Under the pieces are notes generated by a model. That model ran no database searches. It was not told the origin of the DNA and worked only from the letters and a program-made list of their open reading frames with translations. Shown piece by piece: positions 6,621 to 8,745 of a stretch of 8,745 nucleotides of DNA. The translations under genes and the position numbers were made by a program. The DNA comes from Betaproteobacteria bacterium (GTDB taxonomy: Bacteria > Pseudomonadota > Gammaproteobacteria > Burkholderiales > SG8-39). Within the stretch, counting starts at the first letter, position 1. Each line of letters opens with the position of its first letter. The stretch covers positions 1-8,745 of the forward strand of contig SHXF01000146.1 in assembly GCA_009693435.1 (NCBI GenBank), written 5' to 3'.

Positions 6621-7592
6621 ATGCATCGTTCATTCGGCGTTCATTGCGCGGCGATAATCGCGGCGCTGCTGCTTGCCTCCGCTGCCGCGCCGGCGCAGGA
6701 ATTTCCGTCGCGCCCCATCCGCATCCTGGTGCCATTTCCGCCGGGGGGGAGCGGCGACACGCTGACACGCCTGGTCGGCGTGAAACTCACCGAATCCTGG
6801 AAGCAGCAGGTCATCGTCGAGAACCGCCCCGGTGGCAACACCATCATCGCGAGCGAGTTGGTTTCGAAGTCGTCGCCCGACGGGCATACGCTGCTGCTCG
6901 CGGTGGATTCGACCATGACCATGAACCCCAGCCTGTACGCGAAGCTGCCGTACACACTGGCCGATTTCGCGCCCATTGCGCTGCTGGCGGAGCAATCGCT
7001 GCTGCTGTCGGTGAATCCGTCGAAAATCGCCGCGCGCAACTTCCAGGAATTCGTCGCCTATGCGAAGGCCCATCCCGGCAAGATCAATCTGGGCACCGGC
7101 GCGATCGTCTCCCAGGTGACCGTCGAACTGATCAAGGCGGCTGCCGGCATCGACATCGTCATCGTCCCCTTCAAGGGCGGGCCCGAGAGTCTGCAGAATC
7201 TGCTGGGCGGCAGTATCGAGGCGTCGCTGAGCGACATCACGCCCTACGTGCCGCATATCAGGGAAGGGCGGTTGCGGGCGATCGCGTTGAGCCGCGCCCG
7301 GCGCAGCGCGTCGCTGCCGGAGGTGCCGACCATCGCCGAATCCGGCTATCCCGAGATCGACGCGCATTCCTGGTTCGGCCTGTTCGCACCGGCCGCGACG
7401 CCGCCCGCAGTGGTGTCCAGGCTCAACGCCGAGGTGAACCGCATACTGCAGTTGCCCGACGTCTCGACGCGGCTGGCCGGCGTCGGACTGGAAGTCGCGC
7501 GCGGCTCGCCGGAGCAGTTCACCGCGATCATCCGCAGTCAAAGCGAAAAGATGTCGCGCGTGATCAAGGCGGCCGGGATACGGCTGGAATAG
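6621..7592 (+). CDS. Bug/TctC-family periplasmic solute-binding protein (second copy)
   Basis: A 323-residue paralogue of the first binding protein, with an ordinary signal peptide (hydrophobic run 10-22, likely cleavage after APA at residue 25). Landmarks: IRILVPFPPGGSGDTLTR (33-50), ENRPGGNTIIASELV (67-81) and PDGHTLLLA (86-94). The second ligand-site loop is the shorter PGGNTII variant rather than the PGGGGNIG of the first copy, so the two may prefer different ligands. The two proteins end in the same VIKAAGIRLE. ATG 6621 follows GGGGA at 6610-6614; an in-frame TTG at 6615 would overlap the ABM stop but is a poorer choice. No transporter membrane subunit is present. This is the last gene of the cluster; I see no convincing terminator after it. 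Confidence 0.93.
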   Translation: MHRSFGVHCAAIIAALLLASAAAPAQEFPSRPIRILVPFPPGGSGDTLTRLVGVKLTESWKQQVIVENRPGGNTIIASELVSKSSPDGHTLLLAVDSTMTMNPSLYAKLPYTLADFAPIALLAEQSLLLSVNPSKIAARNFQEFVAYAKAHPGKINLGTGAIVSQVTVELIKAAAGIDIVIVPFKGGPESLQNLLGGSIEASLSDITPYVPHIREGRLRAIALSRARRSASLPEVPTIAESGYPEIDAHSWFGLFAPAATPPAVVSRLNAEVNRILQLPDVSTRLAGVGLEVARGSPEQFTAIIRSQSEKMSRVIKAAGIRLE

Positions 7593-7622
7593 CATGCTGT
7601 TACGGTTCGCCCGGCAGCAACG

Positions 7623-7657
7623 GTTGTTTGCGCGGATTTGATTGACCAGACCTGCGC
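7623..7657. repeat. 35-bp imperfect direct repeat, left copy (hairpin-capable)
   Basis: Begins GTTGTTTGCGCGG and ends AGACCTGCGC; the second copy is at 8496-8530. The 13 outer-left and 10 outer-right bases are identical in both, while the 12 bases between match at 7. GCGCGG (7630-7635) can pair with CC-T-GCGC (7651-7657) around a single bulged T, so the conserved parts are the stem and the variable part is mostly loop. Confidence 0.7.
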
Positions 7658-7684
7658 GATTCCGGACAACCCACTTATTACCGA

Positions 7685-7754
7685 CAATAGCGTTCAACAA
7701 AAAACGTTCAACAAAAAGCGTTCAACAAATAGCGTTCAACACATAGCGTTCAAC
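7685..7754. repeat. five tandem 14-bp repeats carrying GTTCAAC
   Basis: GTTCAAC recurs at 7692, 7706, 7720, 7734 and 7748, exactly 14 bp apart. Each copy is preceded by a seven-base A-rich spacer (CAATAGC, AAAAAAC, AAAAAGC, AAATAGC, ACATAGC), giving the consensus unit AAATAGCGTTCAAC. The last copy forms one arm of the palindrome at the toxin-antitoxin promoter, so the array is most likely a multi-site operator for the antitoxin or toxin-antitoxin complex. It could also be a length-variable tandem repeat. Confidence 0.85.
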
Positions 7755-7764
7755 GCGGTTGAAC
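7748..7764. promoter_or_regulatory. palindromic operator candidate GTTCAAC-GCG-GTTGAAC
   Basis: Two perfect 7-bp inverted arms separated by three bases. The right arm covers the -35 hexamer (7759-7764) of the toxin-antitoxin promoter, so a bound dimer would block RNA polymerase. AbrB-fold antitoxins commonly repress their own operon through such sites; binding here is inferred. Confidence 0.65.
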
Positions 7765-7787
7765 GATGATGGCAATCCGCCTATACT
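7759..7787 (+). promoter_or_regulatory. sigma70-type promoter of the toxin-antitoxin operon
   Basis: -35 TTGAAC at 7759-7764 and -10 TATACT at 7782-7787 with an exact 17-bp spacer. Transcription would begin near 7793-7796, giving a short leader before the ribosome binding site GGGGAGG (7803-7809) and the ATG at 7815. Confidence 0.75.
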
Positions 7788-7814
7788 GGAGTGCTTCGAA
7801 CCGGGGAGGCGGAT

Positions 7815-8072
7815 ATGGACACCATGATTCTTTCGGGCAAACGGCAGGTGGTATTGCCCGCCGAGCTTTGCCGGCAGGTTGCTCTTGCGCCGGGTGCACG
7901 CGTCCGCGTCGAGTTGGCGCCGAATGGCGATGGCATCATCGTGCGTCCCGACTGTGCCGGAGAAAAGAAACCGGCGTCGGTGCTGTTCGATCGGATCGCC
8001 CGGCGCGGCAAACCTCTTGCAGTTGAAGATTTGCAGGGACTGGCGGTGGCGAAGAAACAGGGCAAGACATGA
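7815..8072 (+). CDS. vapB: AbrB/MazE-fold antitoxin (VapB-like)
   Basis: An 85-residue antitoxin. Residues 4-45 (ILSGKRQVVLPAELCRQVALAPGARVRVEL and on) form a swapped-hairpin AbrB/SpoVT DNA-binding domain with the typical VVLPAE strand-turn. Residues 50-82 (including IARRGKPLAVEDLQG) are the likely toxin-binding tail that blocks the PIN active site. ATG 7815 is chosen because GGGGAGG lies five bases upstream; an in-frame start at 7791 would fall at the predicted transcription start. The stop overlaps the toxin ATG (8069-8072), giving coupled translation in the antitoxin-first order usual for VapBC. Autoregulation through the palindrome and 14-bp repeats upstream is likely. A MazE label is possible from the fold, but the PIN partner argues for VapB. 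Confidence 0.85.
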   Translation: MDTMILSGKRQVVLPAELCRQVALAPGARVRVELAPNGDGIIVRPDCAGEKKPASVLFDRIARRGKPLAVEDLQGLAVAKKQGKT

Positions 8073-8485
8073 TCGCCCTGGACACCAACGTTCTTGCTCG
8101 CGCCATTGCAGCGGAGATCGACGCCGACACCGTGACAAAAGCGCAAAGAAGGCGCGCCCAGGCTTTGTTGTCGTCGGGTCGTCAGCTCTTTGTGCCGATT
8201 ACCGTGATCGAAGAACTCGAATCGGTGCTGCGGGGCGCATATGGCATGCCGCCCGATGAAATTGCCGACTTGTTTGCGGACATGCTCGCCGTCGAAAATC
8301 TGACCGTCGATCGAATCGGCGCGGTCAACCAGGCCATCGCCTGGTATCGCCGGGGGATGGATTTCTCCGACGCACTGCATCTGGCCCAATCCGGTCTTTG
8401 CACCGGTCTGGCAACTTTCGATAAGAAGTTCTCAAGTGCTGCCCGCCGCCTCGACCTGAAGCCCCCGGTGTCGGCGCCGGGCTGA
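8069..8485 (+). CDS. vapC: PIN-domain ribonuclease toxin (VapC-like)
   Basis: A 138-residue PIN-domain protein, normal length for VapC. Acidic residues expected for the Mg2+-dependent RNase site are all visible: Asp5 in IALDTNVLAR, Glu49 in VIEELESVL, Asp98/Asp101 in GMDFSDALHLA, and Asp118 in ATFDKKF. The gene therefore looks intact and catalytically competent. VapC toxins cleave tRNA or rRNA and stop growth when the antitoxin is lost; the target here cannot be read from sequence. It overlaps the antitoxin gene by four bases and has no separate ribosome binding site of note. The second 35-bp repeat begins 10 bp after its stop. Confidence 0.9.
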   Translation: MIALDTNVLARAIAAEIDADTVTKAQRRRAQALLSSGRQLFVPITVIEELESVLRGAYGMPPDEIADLFADMLAVENLTVDRIGAVNQAIAWYRRGMDFSDALHLAQSGLCTGLATFDKKFSSAARRLDLKPPVSAPG

Positions 8486-8495
8486 ATTCAATCCT

Positions 8496-8530
8496 GTTGT
8501 TTGCGCGGCTCGGCTTGATCAGACCTGCGC
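8496..8530. repeat. 35-bp imperfect direct repeat, right copy (hairpin-capable)
   Basis: Partner of 7623-7657, in the same orientation and without gaps, 30 of 35 positions identical. The stem bases GCGCGG and CC-T-GCGC are kept. Together the two copies bracket exactly the toxin-antitoxin operon and its control region. Confidence 0.7.
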
Positions 8531-8596
8531 AATGGGATGGACCAGGGCGAAGCCCCTTCAACTACCTGGCCGGATCGGGAAGTGTTCCGGGGATCT

Positions 8597-8745
8597 CTAA
8601 TTAGTGCTCGTCAGAAAACCCCTGTTTTTAATAAAACGGCCAGCCTAAATTGGCCGGGCACGACTATTTTTTTGGATTTAATTTCAGGCATCACTGGATT
8701 CACGGTTCTCTGAGGTAAATTTTCAAATTTTGGTCGAGCACATTC
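8597..8745. mobile_element. AT-rich tail, possible end of a second insertion sequence
   Basis: Composition changes sharply from GC-rich to AT-rich at about 8597, where CTAATTAG is found. GTGCTCG at 8604-8610 is inverted as CGAGCAC at 8735-8741. Two stem-loops follow the first copy. No ORF or transposase is visible before the window ends, so this may be the leader of an insertion sequence that continues beyond, or a small non-coding element. The family is not identifiable from this stretch alone. Confidence 0.35.
8637..8656. terminator. stem-loop CGGCCA/TGGCCG near a T-run
   Basis: A perfect 6-bp stem with an 8-base loop. A run of seven T (8667-8673) starts ten bases after the stem, which is farther than in a classical intrinsic terminator. 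A second small hairpin (GTTTT-TAAT-AAAAC, 8624-8637) abuts it. It could end toxin-antitoxin transcripts or insulate a mobile element from outside transcription. Confidence 0.35.

Noticed and set aside
7593..7622. Terminator after the second Bug gene
   Set aside because: GCATGC and scattered complementary bases are present, but I find no stable stem followed by a T-run.
6644..7645. 333-residue plus-strand frame overlapping the second Bug gene
   Set aside because: It is the alternative frame of a gene with clear Bug-family motifs and a signal peptide; its translation is Arg/Gly-rich without domains.
7685..7754. CRISPR array
   Set aside because: The repeat is 7 bp at a 14-bp period with near-identical A-rich spacers, far too short for CRISPR, and no cas genes are present.
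8542..8569. Terminator candidate with CCAGG/CCTGG and GGGC-GAA-GCCC pairs
   Set aside because: The two pairings are short and mutually constraining, and no T-run follows.

Overview
The window looks like accessory DNA of a GC-rich betaproteobacterium (Burkholderiales/Rhodocyclales-like). This is an inference from the high-GC coding bias, the presence of two Bug/TctC-type periplasmic binding proteins, and a DUF2892-adaptor-RND efflux operon. No rRNA, tRNA or housekeeping gene is present to fix the taxonomy. All convincing genes read on the plus strand.

Layout: (i) 1-266 is the C-terminal end of a DDE transposase (IS3-like integrase core), with a possible element end just after it. (ii) 349-4933 is a compact efflux operon: a 70-aa DUF2892 (YgaP-like) membrane protein, a lipoprotein membrane-fusion adaptor coupled to it by an ATGA overlap, and a 1094-aa RND inner-membrane permease. 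No outer-membrane factor is present. (iii) 5001-7592 is a second tight cluster: a Bug/TctC binding protein, a small putative membrane ORF, an ABM-fold (YgiN-like) monooxygenase-type protein, and a second Bug/TctC binding protein. The TctA/TctB membrane partners are absent. (iv) 7815-8485 is a type II toxin-antitoxin pair: an AbrB-fold VapB-like antitoxin overlapping a PIN-domain VapC toxin by 4 bp. Upstream is a strong sigma70-like promoter whose -35 lies inside a GTTCAAC/GTTGAAC palindrome, preceded by five exact 14-bp-period copies of GTTCAAC. A 35-bp imperfect direct repeat flanks this module on both sides. (v) 8597-8745 is an abrupt AT-rich tail with stem-loops, probably the end of another mobile element.

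Reading of the whole: two transport or metabolic gene clusters and a toxin-antitoxin module lie between mobile-element sequences, which fits an accessory island. The gene families are known. The least explained parts are the non-coding structures around the toxin-antitoxin pair (14-bp operator-like array and flanking hairpin-capable repeats), the uncharacterised small ORF between the first Bug gene and the ABM gene, and a roughly 25-residue hydrophilic insertion after TM4 of the RND pump. I did not find a clearly new multi-gene system.
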